Shown piece after piece: positions 26,842 through 35,867 of a stretch of 64,000 nucleotides of DNA; the stretch's first letter is position 1; each line of letters opens with the position of its first letter. Below the pieces are notes generated by a model. That model did no database searches, was not told the origin of the DNA, and saw only the letters and a program-made list of their open reading frames with translations. The stretch is from Haloplanus salinus (lineage in GTDB: Archaea > Halobacteriota > Halobacteria > Halobacteriales > Haloferacaceae): assembly GCF_003336245.1 (NCBI RefSeq), contig NZ_QPHM01000001.1:1364001-1428000 (forward strand), in the 5' to 3' direction. The translations under genes and the position numbers were made by a program.

Positions 26842-28200
26842 ATGTCCCCGCAGTCACGGTCGCGGTCGCGGCCGCCCGGCCCCCGCGGCGACCCCATCTT
26901 CGGAAACAGCAGACAGTACGCGCGCGATCCGTTCGGCTTCCTGACGGCGTGCGAAGCGGCGTACGGCGACGTAGTGAGCGTCGACTTCGGGCCGCTTTCG
27001 GCGTACGTCCTCACCAACCCCACGGACGTCGAGCGGGTGCTCGTCGGTGACCACGAGCGCTACCGGAAACCGGAGTTCCAGGCGGACGAACTCGGTCGTC
27101 TCCTCGGCAACGGCCTCCTCCTGAGCGAGGGTGAGACGTGGCGCCGGCAGCGTGACTTGGCCACACCCGCGTTCAACATGTCGCGGATCGCGGACGTTGC
27201 CGATACGATGACCGCCCACGCCGAGGCGACGGTGGGGTCGTGGTCGACGGGCGACGAACTGGACCTCGAGGCCGAAATGGCGCGGCTGACGGTGCGGATC
27301 ATCGCCGACGCCATGCTCGGTGTCGACCTTTCGGCGGCGCGGGTGCGGACGATCCAGGAGGCGCTCGACCCCCTTGGAAAGCGCTTCGAACCCGACCCCG
27401 TCCGCTTCGTCACCCCGGACTGGGTTCCGACCCGCGGAAACCGGGACTTCGAGGACGCGGTCGAACGGCTGGAGGGCGTCGTCGACGACATCGTCGCGGA
27501 ACGGCGCGGTACCGAGGGCGACGCCGACGCCGACGACCCGCCGATGGACCTGCTGTCGATCCTGCTCCGGGCACAGAATCGGGGCGGGCAGACCGATCGG
27601 CAGCTCCGCGACGAGGTGTTGACGATGTTGCTCGCGGGACACGACACGACGGCGCTGACGCTCACGTACGCCGGCTACCTGCTCGCCGAACATCCGGCGG
27701 CGGAGGGGCGGCTCCACGCCGAACTCGATTCGGTCCTCGACGGGGCGCCGACGTTCGCGGACGCCCGGGAACTGACGTATCTGGACCGGGTGTTACAGGA
27801 GACGATGCGGCTGTATCCCCCGGTGTACGCCATCTTCCGAGAACCGCTCGTCGACGTGAAACTCGGGGGGTACCGCATCCCCGAGGGGGCAGCGGTGATG
27901 TGCCCGCAGTGGGCCGTCCACCGCTCGCCGCGGTGGTGGGACGACCCCGAACGGTTCGACCCGGACCGGTGGACGCGGGACCGGTCCGCCGGTCGCCCCC
28001 GGTTCGCACACTTCCCGTTCGGCGGCGGCCCGCGCCACTGCATCGGCAAGCAGTTCTCGCTGCTGGAGGCGAGACTCATCCTGGCCGTGATCGGGCGCGA
28101 GTACCGCCTCGACTACCGTGGGGACGGCCCGCCCGACCTCCAGGGGTCGCTGACGATGCATCCCGAGGGGGGGATGCCGATCCGGGTCGAGCGGCGCTAG
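26842..28200 (+). CDS. Cytochrome P450
   Basis: The 452-residue heme-thiolate monooxygenase has the proline-rich start (PPGPRGDPIFGN), the I-helix oxygen-activation motif LLAGHDTTALTLTY (near residue 262), the K-helix ExxR in QETMRLYPP (near 318) and the heme-binding FPFGGGPRHCIGKQF with the axial Cys near residue 400. There is no membrane anchor or fused reductase; a ferredoxin would donate electrons. Length and motifs resemble bacterial-type CYP102/CYP4-like soluble enzymes. Substrate unknown; isolated P450s of this kind are widespread in haloarchaea. The stop overlaps the convergent 2H phosphoesterase gene by four bases. Confidence 0.93.
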   Translation: MSPQSRSRSRPPGPRGDPIFGNSRQYARDPFGFLTACEAAYGDVVSVDFGPLSAYVLTNPTDVERVLVGDHERYRKPEFQADELGRLLGNGLLLSEGETWRRQRDLATPAFNMSRIADVADTMTAHAEATVGSWSTGDELDLEAEMARLTVRIIADAMLGVDLSAARVRTIQEALDPLGKRFEPDPVRFVTPDWVPTRGNRDFEDAVERLEGVVDDIVAERRGTEGDADADDPPMDLLSILLRAQNRGGQTDRQLRDEVLTMLLAGHDTTALTLTYAGYLLAEHPAAEGRLHAELDSVLDGAPTFADARELTYLDRVLQETMRLYPPVYAIFREPLVDVKLGGYRIPEGAAVMCPQWAVHRSPRWWDDPERFDPDRWTRDRSAGRPRFAHFPFGGGPRHCIGKQFSLLEARLILAVIGREYRLDYRGDGPPDLQGSLTMHPEGGMPIRVERR

Positions 28201-28709
28201 GGCCGCGGCAACGACACCGTCCACGCGGCCTCGCGACGGACACGGCTCCAGAGGTCGAGTTCGGAGACGGTCCACGTGACCGGGGCGACGTCGACGGCCC
28301 GGAGGCGGTCGGCCGCCGCCGCGTCGCCACCCCCCCTCGCCAGCGTGACGTGCGGGACGTACGCCGGGCCTTCCAAGTCGTCGTCGACGGCGCCGAACGC
28401 CGCGACGAGTCGGCGGTGCAAGTCCTGGAGGCCGGGACTGTCGACGGCGAGGTAGACGACCGGACCGGGACCGTGCGTGGGCGTCTCGAAGGCGTCGACG
28501 CCCGTAACCTGCGCCTCGAACGCCGGGGTGGGCGAAAGTGCATCTCGGAGGCGCTCGCGCAGGTAGTCGTACTCGTCTTCGTCGGCCTCGAAGCGCTTAC
28601 CGACGAGCGTGTGATGGTCACGGATCCGGTCGAAGGCGACGAGTTGCGGGTGGAGGTCGGCCGCGAGGCGCTCGACTGCAGGGGGGACGGGGACGTTGAG
28701 GCTGTACAC
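28197..28709 (-). CDS. 2H phosphoesterase (2'-5' RNA ligase family)
   Basis: The 170-residue protein has the two HxT/S-hydrophobic signatures of the 2H superfamily: HHTLVGKRF near residue 33 and HVTLARGGG near residue 119, separated by about 85 residues as expected. Family members hydrolyse 2'-5' bonds or cyclic phosphates of RNA or nucleotides; the substrate here is unknown. It is convergent with the P450 gene. Codon bias is strongly GC3 and matches neighbours. Confidence 0.8.
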   Translation of the reverse strand: MYSLNVPVPPAVERLAADLHPQLVAFDRIRDHHTLVGKRFEADEDEYDYLRERLRDALSPTPAFEAQVTGVDAFETPTHGPGPVVYLAVDSPGLQDLHRRLVAAFGAVDDDLEGPAYVPHVTLARGGGDAAAADRLRAVDVAPVTWTVSELDLWSRVRREAAWTVSLPRP

Positions 28710-28750
28710 GGGTCGGGATGAACGGGCGGGGAAAAGAGCGTATCGGAGCG

Positions 28751-28939
28751 TCAGAGCCGATCGAACAACCAGAGGGCGATCAGGACGACGATCAGGACCC
28801 CGATCACCGTCGGGAGAAGGTTGAGTAGGCCGACGAAGAGGTCGAACACCTCGCCGACGATTTCGAGGGCGAGCCAGACGACGACGAGAACGAGGACGAT
28901 TTTCAGGAGGTCCTCGACTTCGACGGCGGCGCGTGACAT
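28751..28939 (-). CDS. Small membrane protein (62 aa, DUF7554-like)
   Basis: The 62-residue protein MSRAAVEVEDLLKIVLVLVV continues through two hydrophobic helices and ends LIALWLFDRL. It matches a short haloarchaeal family (DUF7554-like, from memory). The start was moved inward from a longer in-frame ORF because the conserved N-terminus begins with MSRAAVEVEDLL and because the upstream part is arginine/proline-rich noise. Function unknown. Confidence 0.7.
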   Translation of the reverse strand: MSRAAVEVEDLLKIVLVLVVVWLALEIVGEVFDLFVGLLNLLPTVIGVLIVVLIALWLFDRL

Positions 28940-28982
28940 GGCTGCTGGTGGGAGCGGCGCGCGCAAAAGCGTGGTGGCGGGG

Positions 28983-29882
28983 TTACCGTCGTCGGGCGAG
29001 GGCGCCGATCCCCGCCAGCGCCACGAGGGCCACGAAAGGCCCGAATCCGGGAGCCGAGCCGTCGGTGCCGGGCGTCGGCGTGGCCGTGGGCGTCGACGGG
29101 CGGGCGGTGGGCTCCGGCGCCGGCGTGGCCGTGGGCGTCGGCGTGGCCGTGGGCGTCGGCGTGGCCGTCGCCTGCGTCGCGGGCGCGACGGCGAACTCGG
29201 AGAGTCCCGGCGAGACGGCACGGTAGGTCACGTGCGTCCGATTCCGTTCTCTCACGCGTGTCCGGAGGCGGTCCCAGGTCTGATTCCCCGTCCGGTAGCG
29301 ATAGAGGCTGACGTTCTCCGCGGCGACGGTACGCTCGCGCAGGCGCGTCCGGGTGAGGGTGAAGCTGAACGTGGCGTTGGTGACGTTCGCGTTCGGCACC
29401 GTGTGGGTCACGTTGAGATAGCCGAACGGGGGCGCGCCGGGGAAACGGTCGAGGCGCGCACGCGTTCGAGTCGTCGTCCGGACGGTCAACTGATACTCGG
29501 GGTCGCCGGCGGTGACGGTCATCTCACGGAGGCGGAGGCCCGTCCCCGGACTCTCGACCGTGCGTCGAAATCGAACCCGTACGGTTCGGTTCGTCCCGGC
29601 GTTGCGAATCATGATCGAGGCGTTGCCGGGACCCCGGTGTTGTACCGATACGTTCGGCCCGGGACCGGGGCCGTCGCCGCCGGGCGTTCGCTGGCCATCA
29701 CCGCCGTCGCCGCCACCGGGCGTTCGCTGGCCGTCGCCGCCGCCGGGCGTTCGCTGGCCGTCGCCGCCGTCGCCGCCTCCACCCCGCTGTGTGACTAGTG
29801 TGGCCGACGGGTCCAACGCAGCACCGGTGACGCTCCCACCGACCACGACGAGAAGGACGGCAAGTACGAGTGTCGACCGCAT
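28983..29882 (-). CDS. PGF-CTERM surface glycoprotein with PGF-pre-PGF domain
   Basis: The 299-residue secreted protein has a signal peptide (MRSTLVLAVLLVVVGGSVTGA), a Gly/Asp/Gln repeat region at about residues 33-70, a beta-rich middle, then a PGF-pre-PGF domain (ENVSLYRYRTGNQTWDRL; HVTYRAVSPGLSEFAVAP), a Thr/Pro-Ala-Thr spacer and a C-terminal PGF-CTERM signal: PGFGPFVALVALAGIGALAR with terminal arginines. The C-terminus is a substrate for archaeosortase A, which removes the helix and links the protein to lipid. Several N-x-T/S sites suggest N-glycosylation. The start MRSTLV is chosen because it opens the signal peptide. Confidence 0.8.
   Translation of the reverse strand: MRSTLVLAVLLVVVGGSVTGAALDPSATLVTQRGGGGDGGDGQRTPGGGDGQRTPGGGDGGDGQRTPGGDGPGPGPNVSVQHRGPGNASIMIRNAGTNRTVRVRFRRTVESPGTGLRLREMTVTAGDPEYQLTVRTTTRTRARLDRFPGAPPFGYLNVTHTVPNANVTNATFSFTLTRTRLRERTVAAENVSLYRYRTGNQTWDRLRTRVRERNRTHVTYRAVSPGLSEFAVAPATQATATPTPTATPTPTATPAPEPTARPSTPTATPTPGTDGSAPGFGPFVALVALAGIGALARRR
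29676..29786 (-). repeat. Tandem coding repeat GGDGQRTPGG in the PGF-CTERM gene
   Basis: Three imperfect units, each containing GGGCGTTCGCTGGCC on the plus strand and encoding GDGQRTPGG, are spaced unevenly by GGC/GAC codon runs. The unit spacing differs by whole codons, so copy number can change without a frameshift. Confidence 0.7.
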
Positions 29883-30013
29883 AATGTTGAGTAACACACA
29901 CGACGTAATAGTCGTTCGGGCGTCGAAGCCGCGCGTGTCGCGTGATGCGTGTCCGTACACCGCCGCCGAACCTCAAGGCTTTTTAGCTGCAGTACGTTAC
30001 AGACGGGCTGACA

Positions 30014-30124
30014 ATGAGTCGTGACGTGGTCGATGGCGTGTCGCTCATCAGTTCGAACACTCCCCACTTCGTGCTAGCGCCGTCGGACCCGCGGGAGCGG
30101 ACGGCGGAACGCACCGACGCCTGA
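30014..30124 (+). CDS. Possible 36-residue ORF upstream of the TauE/SafE gene
   Basis: A short frame MSRDVVDGVSLISSNTPHFV... ends 13 bp before the permease ATG. A TATA-like GGCTTTTTA at 29977-29985 lies about 32 bp upstream of its ATG, while no TATA element sits closer to the permease start, so the frame would be the first cistron of that transcript. The peptide is hydrophilic and ends PRERTAERTDA. No homologue is recognised; it may be a small regulatory or leader ORF or simply untranslated leader. Confidence 0.35.
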   Translation: MSRDVVDGVSLISSNTPHFVLAPSDPRERTAERTDA

Positions 30125-30137
30125 TCACGACGGACCA

Positions 30138-31223
30138 ATGAGTGTCTCGTCATCCGACCGCGTCCAGAAGTGGTTCCTGAAGTATCAGCACGTCTTCGTG
30201 TTCTCGGCGCCGATGCTGTTCGTCGTCGGTGTCGTTCTCGCGGCGCCGACGACGCCGAACGAGCCGGGGATGGACTACTGGCTGGAGTTCTGGTGGCTGT
30301 TCGTCCCCTTCCTGCTCGGCGCGACCATCGTGAACACGGTGGGCATCAGCGGGTCGGCCATCTTCGTCCCCTTCCTCATCTTCATCTTCCCGCTGTTCGC
30401 CGCCCCGCTAGAACCCGAGACGCTGGTGAAGGTGGGACTCATCAGCGAGGCGTTCGGCCTCTCGAGTTCCTCCGTCGCGTTCATCCAGTACGGTCTCGTC
30501 GACCGCCGACTGGCGCTCACGCTCGTCGGGGGATCGGTCCCGTTCGTCGTCGGCGGCGCCCTCCTCTCGTTCGTGATTCCGGAACCCGTCTTCCACGCGC
30601 TGCTCGGCCTCGCACTGCTCGCGGCCGCCTACCTCCTCTTCAAGACGAATCTGGACCACGGCGGGAGCGAGGACGACGCCGCAGCGGCCGACGGCGGGAC
30701 GGCGACCGCTGCGGCAGACCTCCCCGACGACGACGACAAACTCGGCCCCGCGGGCGTCGAAACGGCCGCCGACGGGACGGTCACGCGCGTCGACCGCGAC
30801 GGCGACGACTACTCGTACACCCGCGGCGGCTACCTGCGCCGGGCGGCGAACTACAGCATCGGCGGCACCTTCCAGGGGCTCGCGGGCTTCGGCATCGGCG
30901 AACTCGGCATCATCTCGATGCTCGGCACCAAGGTTCCGGTCCGGGTCGCCATCGGTACGAACCACATCGTCGTCGCGCTGACGGCGATTCTCGCCTCGCT
31001 CGTCCACGTCTTCGGCGGCGGCCTCGTCGGCGGACACTCGCTCTCGATCGCGTCCACCCCGTGGAACATGGTGGTGTTCACCGTCCCGGCGACGGTGACG
31101 GGCGGACAGATCGCCCCCTACGTCTCCAACGCGCTCAGCACGCGGACGATCAAACGCTTCGTCGCCGGGCTGTTCGGCGTCATCGCGACGGCGCTTTTCC
31201 TGATGGCGGCGGGACTCGGGTAG
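30138..31223 (+). CDS. TauE/SafE family permease
   Basis: The 361-residue membrane protein has about eight helices in two halves and the repeated family signature: VNTVGISGSAIFVPFLIF near residue 68 and FQGLAGFGIGELGIISMLG near 248. Between the halves is a polar, Asp-rich cytoplasmic-looking loop (about residues 172-233) that is longer than usual. Family members move sulfite, sulfonates or other anions; the substrate here cannot be told. It may be co-transcribed with the 36-residue ORF before it. Confidence 0.85.
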   Translation: MSVSSSDRVQKWFLKYQHVFVFSAPMLFVVGVVLAAPTTPNEPGMDYWLEFWWLFVPFLLGATIVNTVGISGSAIFVPFLIFIFPLFAAPLEPETLVKVGLISEAFGLSSSSVAFIQYGLVDRRLALTLVGGSVPFVVGGALLSFVIPEPVFHALLGLALLAAAYLLFKTNLDHGGSEDDAAAADGGTATAAADLPDDDDKLGPAGVETAADGTVTRVDRDGDDYSYTRGGYLRRAANYSIGGTFQGLAGFGIGELGIISMLGTKVPVRVAIGTNHIVVALTAILASLVHVFGGGLVGGHSLSIASTPWNMVVFTVPATVTGGQIAPYVSNALSTRTIKRFVAGLFGVIATALFLMAAGLG

Positions 31224-31249
31224 GCGGCGTCGGCGAAGAAGGGGGCGTC

Positions 31250-31411
31250 TCAGCGCTTCGGGTCGAGCGCGTCGACCCGCATGTCGATATACTTCCGCGG
31301 CCACTCCGCGAGGGAGGTGGCGAGGCGGCCGAGGAGGCTGTGCGAGGCCGGATCGTCCGGGGTCGGTCGTTCGTCGCCCGGCAGGCGGGAGGGATCAGTT
31401 TCGTGGCTCAT
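31250..31411 (-). CDS. Small hypothetical protein (53 aa)
   Basis: A short minus-strand frame encodes 53 residues: an acidic Pro-rich first half (MSHETDPSRLPGDERPTPDD) and an amphipathic helix LLGRLATSLAEWPRKYIDMR with end VDALDPKR. Codon use is strongly GC3-biased in this frame only. A TATA-like GTATAAAC at about 31441-31448 is centred some 33 bp upstream of the start. It is convergent with the TauE/SafE gene. Family not recognised. Confidence 0.6.
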   Translation of the reverse strand: MSHETDPSRLPGDERPTPDDPASHSLLGRLATSLAEWPRKYIDMRVDALDPKR

Positions 31412-31511
31412 CCGTGTCACCTAGTAGCATATTAGCGGCACGGTATAAACGTTGGTGATAGTTACCACGACCTCGGCACGGGCGGGGGTCCGGCCCCGTC
31501 GGCGGTTCCGC

Positions 31512-31721
31512 TTACGAAACGTCCCGTTCGACTTCCCCGGTCCGTCCCGGCCGGCCCCCGTCCGCTCCGCTGTCGGCGTCCAGTTCCGCGACGAGTTCGT
31601 CTTCGACCTCCGACGGCGGGGCCTTCTGGGTCACTCGAAACGCCGTCGCCGGTGAAACGATCGCCCACAGCGCGCCGAGCGAACGAACGTGATGGGTCGG
31701 TGCGCCACGTCGTCGCACCAC
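31512..31721 (-). CDS. Hypothetical short protein (up to 69 aa)
   Basis: The minus-strand frame ends in a clearly acidic stretch, KAPPSEVEDELVAELDADSG, with good GC3 bias, preceded by a hydrophobic piece GALWAIVSPATAFRV. The true start is uncertain: ATG at 31721 gives 69 residues with an odd basic beginning; a start nearer LGALWAIV is possible. Overlapping plus-strand frames look random. No family recognised. Confidence 0.4.
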   Translation of the reverse strand: MVRRRGAPTHHVRSLGALWAIVSPATAFRVTQKAPPSEVEDELVAELDADSGADGGRPGRTGEVERDVS

Positions 31722-31778
31722 CCGTCCTGGCCGTGATCTACGGGGAGCCGACGGGACGGTGTCGGGGGCGGCCGTCGG

Positions 31779-32291
31779 TCACAGCGGGAGCCCCGGTACC
31801 GCGAGCAACGCGGCGTTCCCCAGAAGCAGGGCCGCGAGCAGCACGGAGACCGAGAGGTAGGGCCGGCCGAGGTGGTGGAGCCTCTCCAGCGTCAGTTCCT
31901 CCGTCAGAGCGTCGCGCGGGAAGCCCTCCCGGAGGAAGGTGCCGTAGCCGACCGGGTCGGCCTCCTTGCGCATGACGAACACGCCGCGTTCGATGACCCC
32001 GTTCAGGAGTCCCCAGAGGCCGAACATCGAGAGGACGAGCCAGCCATCGACCGTTCCCACGAGCCGAGTCCACGGGTACAGGGCCCATATCTGGTAGAGT
32101 CCGGTGATCGGGAGGACGACCCCGGTCCATCGCGTGACCCGAAGCAGCCGATCCATCTGGACGACGTAAGCATCCCTGCTGAGGACGTCGCGGCCGGCGT
32201 CCGGCAACAGGAGGTAGGCGACGAACAGGACCGCGCCGGCCCAGAATCCCGCGGCGACGACGTGCAGCAGGTACGAGACGGTCAACAGCAC
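31779..32291 (-). CDS. CopD-like four-helix membrane protein
   Basis: The 170-residue integral membrane protein starts MLLTVSYLLHVVAAGFWAGA, with the His-x-x-x-x-x-x-x-Trp pattern seen in CopD/DUF2269-like proteins, and has four hydrophobic helices (about residues 5-25, 52-70, 80-100, 145-165). Conserved histidines at the first and last loops (LLHV, LHHLGRPY) might bind heme or copper, which is a family-level idea. It lies between uvrB and the short hypothetical gene on the same strand. Function unknown. Confidence 0.6.
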   Translation of the reverse strand: MLLTVSYLLHVVAAGFWAGAVLFVAYLLLPDAGRDVLSRDAYVVQMDRLLRVTRWTGVVLPITGLYQIWALYPWTRLVGTVDGWLVLSMFGLWGLLNGVIERGVFVMRKEADPVGYGTFLREGFPRDALTEELTLERLHHLGRPYLSVSVLLAALLLGNAALLAVPGLPL

Positions 32292-32296
32292 GCGTG

Positions 32297-32323
32297 TACC
32301 ACGGTACGGAACGGGCCGTGGTA
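32297..32323. repeat. 8-bp inverted repeat between uvrB and the CopD-like gene
   Basis: Arms TACCACGG and CCGTGGTA are separated by 11 bases just upstream of the CopD-like start and downstream of uvrB. It could be an operator for the minus-strand CopD-like gene or the end of the uvrB transcript region; I cannot tell which. Confidence 0.4.
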
Positions 32324-32377
32324 TGTCTGCTGGTGCGGGTCCGGCGGAGCGCTGTGACCGGTGACGTGAGCCCGCGC

Positions 32378-34438
32378 TCAGAACTCCGCGTCGAACTCCG
32401 GGGCGACGCCGTCGTCGGCGTCGTCGAACTCCCAGTCCTCGCGGAGTTCGCGAATCCGGTCCCGGATGTCCGCCGCGAGTTCGAACTCCAAGTTGTCGGC
32501 GGCGGCCTCCATCCGCTCTTCGAGCGCCTCGACGCGGGCACGGGCCTCGTCCTCGCTCTCCGGCGCGTCGCCGGTGACGCCGGCGGTGTCCGTCTCGCTC
32601 CCCGGCAGGTTCGTCTCGCCCACCTCCTTCTGAATGGTCGTCGGCTCGTGGCCACCCTCCTCGTTGAACTCGCGTTGGATGCGGCGACGACGCTGGGTCT
32701 CGTCGATGGCCGACTGCATCGAGTCGGTCACCTCGTCGGCGTACAGCACCACCTCGCCGTTGACGTTGCGCGCCGCTCGGCCCATCGTCTGGACGAGCGT
32801 CGTCTCGGAGCGGAGAAAGCCCTCCTGATCGGCGTCGAGGATGGCGACCAGCGACACCTCGGGGATGTCCAGCCCCTCCCGGAGGAGGTTGATGCCGACG
32901 AGCACGTCGAAGTCGCCGAGGCGAAGCCCACGGATCAGTTCGTGGCGCTCCAGCGTGTCCGTCTCGTCGTGCATGTACTCGACCGCGACGCCCGCCTCCG
33001 AGAGATACTCCGTGAGGTCCTCCGCCATGCGCTTGGTGAGGGTCGTGACGAGGACGCGTTCGTCGCGGTCGATTCGCTCGTCGACGCGGTCCATGAGGTC
33101 CTCGACCTGCCCCGTCGCGTCGGCCACCTCGACGGCGGGGTCGACCAGATACGTGGGGCGAACGATCTGTTCGACGACCTGGTTCGACTCCCGGCGTTCG
33201 TAGTCGCCCGGCGTCGCCGAGACGTAGAGGGTCCGGTTCGTCTTCGCCTCGAACTCCTCGAACGTGAGGGGACGGTTGTCGTAGGCGGTCGGGAGCCGGA
33301 ACCCGTTCTCGACCAGCGAATCCTTACGCGACTTGTCGCCCTCGTACTGGCCCTTGATCTGCGGGAGGGTCTGGTGGGACTCGTCGACGACCGTGAGGAA
33401 GTCGTCGGGGAAGTAGTCCAGCAGGGTGTAGGGAGCTTCGCCGGACGCCCGGTCCGAGAGGTGGACGGAGTAGTTCTCGATGCCCGAACAGTAGCCCGTC
33501 TCGCGTAGCATCTCGATGTCGAAGGTGGTGCGCTCCTCGATGCGCTGGGCGGCCACGAGGTCACCCTGTCGCTCGAAGTAGGTCACCCGATCCTCCATCA
33601 GCGCCTCTATCTCCTCGATGGCGTTTTCCAGCCGTTCCTCCGGAATGGAGTAGTGCTCGGCCGGGTGGATCAGGGCCGCCGGCTCCTGGCTCTTCACCTC
33701 GCCTTCCAGCGGGTCGAGTTTGGTCAGGCGGTCGATCTCGTCGCCCCAGAACTCCACGCGGACGGCGTAGCGGCCGTACATCGGGAACACCTCGACGGTG
33801 TCGCCCCGAACCCGGAAGGTGCCCTGCGTGAAGTCCACGTCGTTGCGGTCGTAGTTCAGGTCGACCAGGCGGGCCAGCAGGTCGTCGCGGTCGATCTCCT
33901 GGCCCGTCTCCAGGCGCATCGCCATATCGACGTAGTTCGCGGGATCGCCCAGCCCGTAGATGGCCGACACGCTCGCGACGACGATGACGTCGTTGCGAGT
34001 GAGCAGGGATCGGGTCGCGGAGTGGCGCAGTCGGTCGATCTCGTCGTTGATCGAGGCGTCCTTGTCGATGAACGTGTCCGTCTGCTCGACGTACGCTTCG
34101 GGCTGGTAGTAGTCGTAGTAAGAGACGAAGTACTCGACGGCGTTGTCCGGGAACAGATTTCGAAACTCTTCGTAGAGCTGGGCGGCGAGGGTCTTGTTGT
34201 GGGCGATGACGAGCGTCGGCTGCTGGAGTGCCTCGATGGTCCACGACACCGTGTTCGTCTTGCCCGACCCCGTCACGCCGAGGAGCGTCTGTGCGTCCAT
34301 ACCGGCCTCGTAGCCGGCGACGAGTTCCTCGATGGCGTCGGGCTGGTCGCCCGCGGGGTCGAACGGGGCATCGACCCGGAACGGCTGGTCTGCGTCGGGG
34401 CGGTCCGGCTGGAGCGGCCCGGAGTTCGTGTCGCTCAC
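32378..34438 (-). CDS. uvrB: Excinuclease ABC subunit B
   Basis: The 686-residue DNA-damage recognition helicase of nucleotide excision repair. It shows the Walker [28 protein letters not shown], the beta-hairpin region [15 protein letters not shown], Walker B with [11 protein letters not shown], helicase motifs around [17 protein letters not shown] and [14 protein letters not shown], and a C-terminal UvrB/UvrC interaction segment ([20 protein letters not shown]). Haloarchaea obtained UvrABC from bacteria, and it is standard in the group. uvrA and uvrC are not in the window. Start ATG at 34438 gives the normal length. Confidence 0.97.
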   Translation of the reverse strand: MSDTNSGPLQPDRPDADQPFRVDAPFDPAGDQPDAIEELVAGYEAGMDAQTLLGVTGSGKTNTVSWTIEALQQPTLVIAHNKTLAAQLYEEFRNLFPDNAVEYFVSYYDYYQPEAYVEQTDTFIDKDASINDEIDRLRHSATRSLLTRNDVIVVASVSAIYGLGDPANYVDMAMRLETGQEIDRDDLLARLVDLNYDRNDVDFTQGTFRVRGDTVEVFPMYGRYAVRVEFWGDEIDRLTKLDPLEGEVKSQEPAALIHPAEHYSIPEERLENAIEEIEALMEDRVTYFERQGDLVAAQRIEERTTFDIEMLRETGYCSGIENYSVHLSDRASGEAPYTLLDYFPDDFLTVVDESHQTLPQIKGQYEGDKSRKDSLVENGFRLPTAYDNRPLTFEEFEAKTNRTLYVSATPGDYERRESNQVVEQIVRPTYLVDPAVEVADATGQVEDLMDRVDERIDRDERVLVTTLTKRMAEDLTEYLSEAGVAVEYMHDETDTLERHELIRGLRLGDFDVLVGINLLREGLDIPEVSLVAILDADQEGFLRSETTLVQTMGRAARNVNGEVVLYADEVTDSMQSAIDETQRRRRIQREFNEEGGHEPTTIQKEVGETNLPGSETDTAGVTGDAPESEDEARARVEALEERMEAAADNLEFELAADIRDRIRELREDWEFDDADDGVAPEFDAEF

Positions 34439-34563
34439 GGTACCGGTACTGGTCGCTCGACGAACTTGACCGATTCGCTCGGGCAGCGGTATCGTATGGT
34501 TACTAGCCTACCGACTGGTTTAATCCCCCGCCGAGCGTAGCTTCCATCCGAGAAAACATCAAA

Positions 34564-35058
34564 ATGTCAACTATAACCCGCCCCACGTCCGCAGTATCGT
34601 CGGTCACGTCGAAGCAGGTGGCCGCCGGCGCCGCCGGGGGCTTCGTCGGGAGCATCCTCTTCGGCCTGATCATGATGTACGTGATCCCGGCGCCGATACT
34701 GGAGATGGCCATCCCCGCGATGTACGGCATCGAAGGACCCGCGCTCCTCGCGGGGTGGGCGATTCACCAGTTCCACGGGGTCGTCCTCGGTATCGCCTAC
34801 GTCGGTCTCGTCCAGTCGAGCGCAGTACGGGAGACGGCGCGTGACCTCCGTGGCAGCCTCGTCCTCGGCGTCGCCTACGGCGTCCTGGCGACGCTCGTCC
34901 TCGCCGTCCTCGTGATGCCGATCTGGCTCGGCGCCCTCGGTTTCGCGGGCGCGCCACCCTTCCCAAACCTGTCGTTCCCCGGCACGCTCGTCTCGACGGT
35001 CGGCCACATCGTCTACGCGGTGCCGGTCGCCGTCGGCTACGCCCTGAGCGTCAGGTAA
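34564..35058 (+). CDS. Four-helix membrane protein, paralogue of 23475-23948
   Basis: The 164-residue protein has a Ser/Thr-rich start and four hydrophobic helices. It shares with the copy at 23475 the segment AIPAMYG, a membrane-embedded His (AIHQFHGVVLGIAYVGLV), the block VMPIWLGALGFAGAPPFPN and a last helix beginning with a His (TVGHIVYAVPVAVGYAL). It is about 40 bp after a TTTAATC element and divergent from uvrB. It is sometimes mis-annotated as a histidine kinase in this group; no kinase features exist. Function unknown. Confidence 0.7.
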   Translation: MSTITRPTSAVSSVTSKQVAAGAAGGFVGSILFGLIMMYVIPAPILEMAIPAMYGIEGPALLAGWAIHQFHGVVLGIAYVGLVQSSAVRETARDLRGSLVLGVAYGVLATLVLAVLVMPIWLGALGFAGAPPFPNLSFPGTLVSTVGHIVYAVPVAVGYALSVR

Positions 35059-35099
35059 CACCACCCGAACTTTATCGCGCCAGCGCGAAGCGAGCGAGG

Positions 35100-35750
35100 A
35101 TGACCGTAGACGCCGACGCCGACGCCGATGTCTACGACTGGTGGAGTCGCCACCCTCGCGCCCTCGAGATGCTGTACTGCCTCGCCTTCCTCGGCCGGGA
35201 AGCGTCGTTCCGGCGGCGCGCGATGGCGGCGCTCGATCCGTCGCCGGGCGAGCACGTCCTCGAACTCGGCTGTGGCACCGGCAACAGCTTCGCGGCCATC
35301 CGGGACGGCGTCGGTCCCGACGGCGCCGTCGTCGGCCTCGATTTCAGCCGGGGCATGGTCCGCGCGGCGCACGAGCGAGTCGACGACGCCGGGTGGACGA
35401 ACGTCCACGTCGTTCGAGGCGACGCGTGCCACCCGCCGGTCGATGGCGCCGTCGACGCCGCCTACGCTTCGATGTCGCTCAGCGCCGTTCCGGAGCCGGA
35501 GCGGGCGGTCGTGGCGATACACGACGCGCTCCGCCCGGGCGGCCGGTTCGTCGTCCTCGACGCCCGCCCGTTTTCCGGGGCGCTCGGTCTGCTTCTCAAC
35601 CCGTTCATCGTCCCCACAGCCGAGTGGGCGACCGACTGGGTGCCGGGGGTCGACGCCGTGGCCGCCCTCCGGCGCACGTTCGCGTCCGTCTCGGTCGACT
35701 CGTTTAACGCCGGGTCGATCTTCGTCGCCACCGCCCGGAAGGGCGACTGA
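35100..35750 (+). CDS. Class I SAM-dependent methyltransferase
   Basis: The 216-residue soluble protein has the SAM-binding motif I VLELGCGTGNSFAAI (near residue 57), an acidic motif II end VVGLDFSRGMVRAAHE, and a motif III-like GDACHPPVDGAVDAAYASM; it resembles UbiE/COQ5-like small-molecule methyltransferases. The start is 27 bp after a TATA-like ACTTTATC at about 35070-35077, so it is probably leaderless. Substrate unknown. A 117-bp gap separates it from the SDR gene. Confidence 0.85.
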   Translation: MTVDADADADVYDWWSRHPRALEMLYCLAFLGREASFRRRAMAALDPSPGEHVLELGCGTGNSFAAIRDGVGPDGAVVGLDFSRGMVRAAHERVDDAGWTNVHVVRGDACHPPVDGAVDAAYASMSLSAVPEPERAVVAIHDALRPGGRFVVLDARPFSGALGLLLNPFIVPTAEWATDWVPGVDAVAALRRTFASVSVDSFNAGSIFVATARKGD

Positions 35751-35867
35751 TGCGTCGTGCCGGGTGGCGCCCGGGATCGACGCTCGCGTCACGGTGTACA
35801 CGTCGCGCGTCTGGGTTGCGTACGCGGCGTATTACTATGTCGTCCCGGAGCCATTGTCGGGACACAG

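Noticed and set aside
29040-29165. Short direct repeats that resemble a CRISPR-like pattern
   Set aside because: They are codons of the Thr/Pro spacer in the PGF-CTERM protein; spacing is not regular and there are no spacers.
35757-35867. Longer start for the SDR dehydrogenase
   Set aside because: The added 37 residues are arginine-rich, overlap the promoter-like element, and have no counterpart in the SDR fold.
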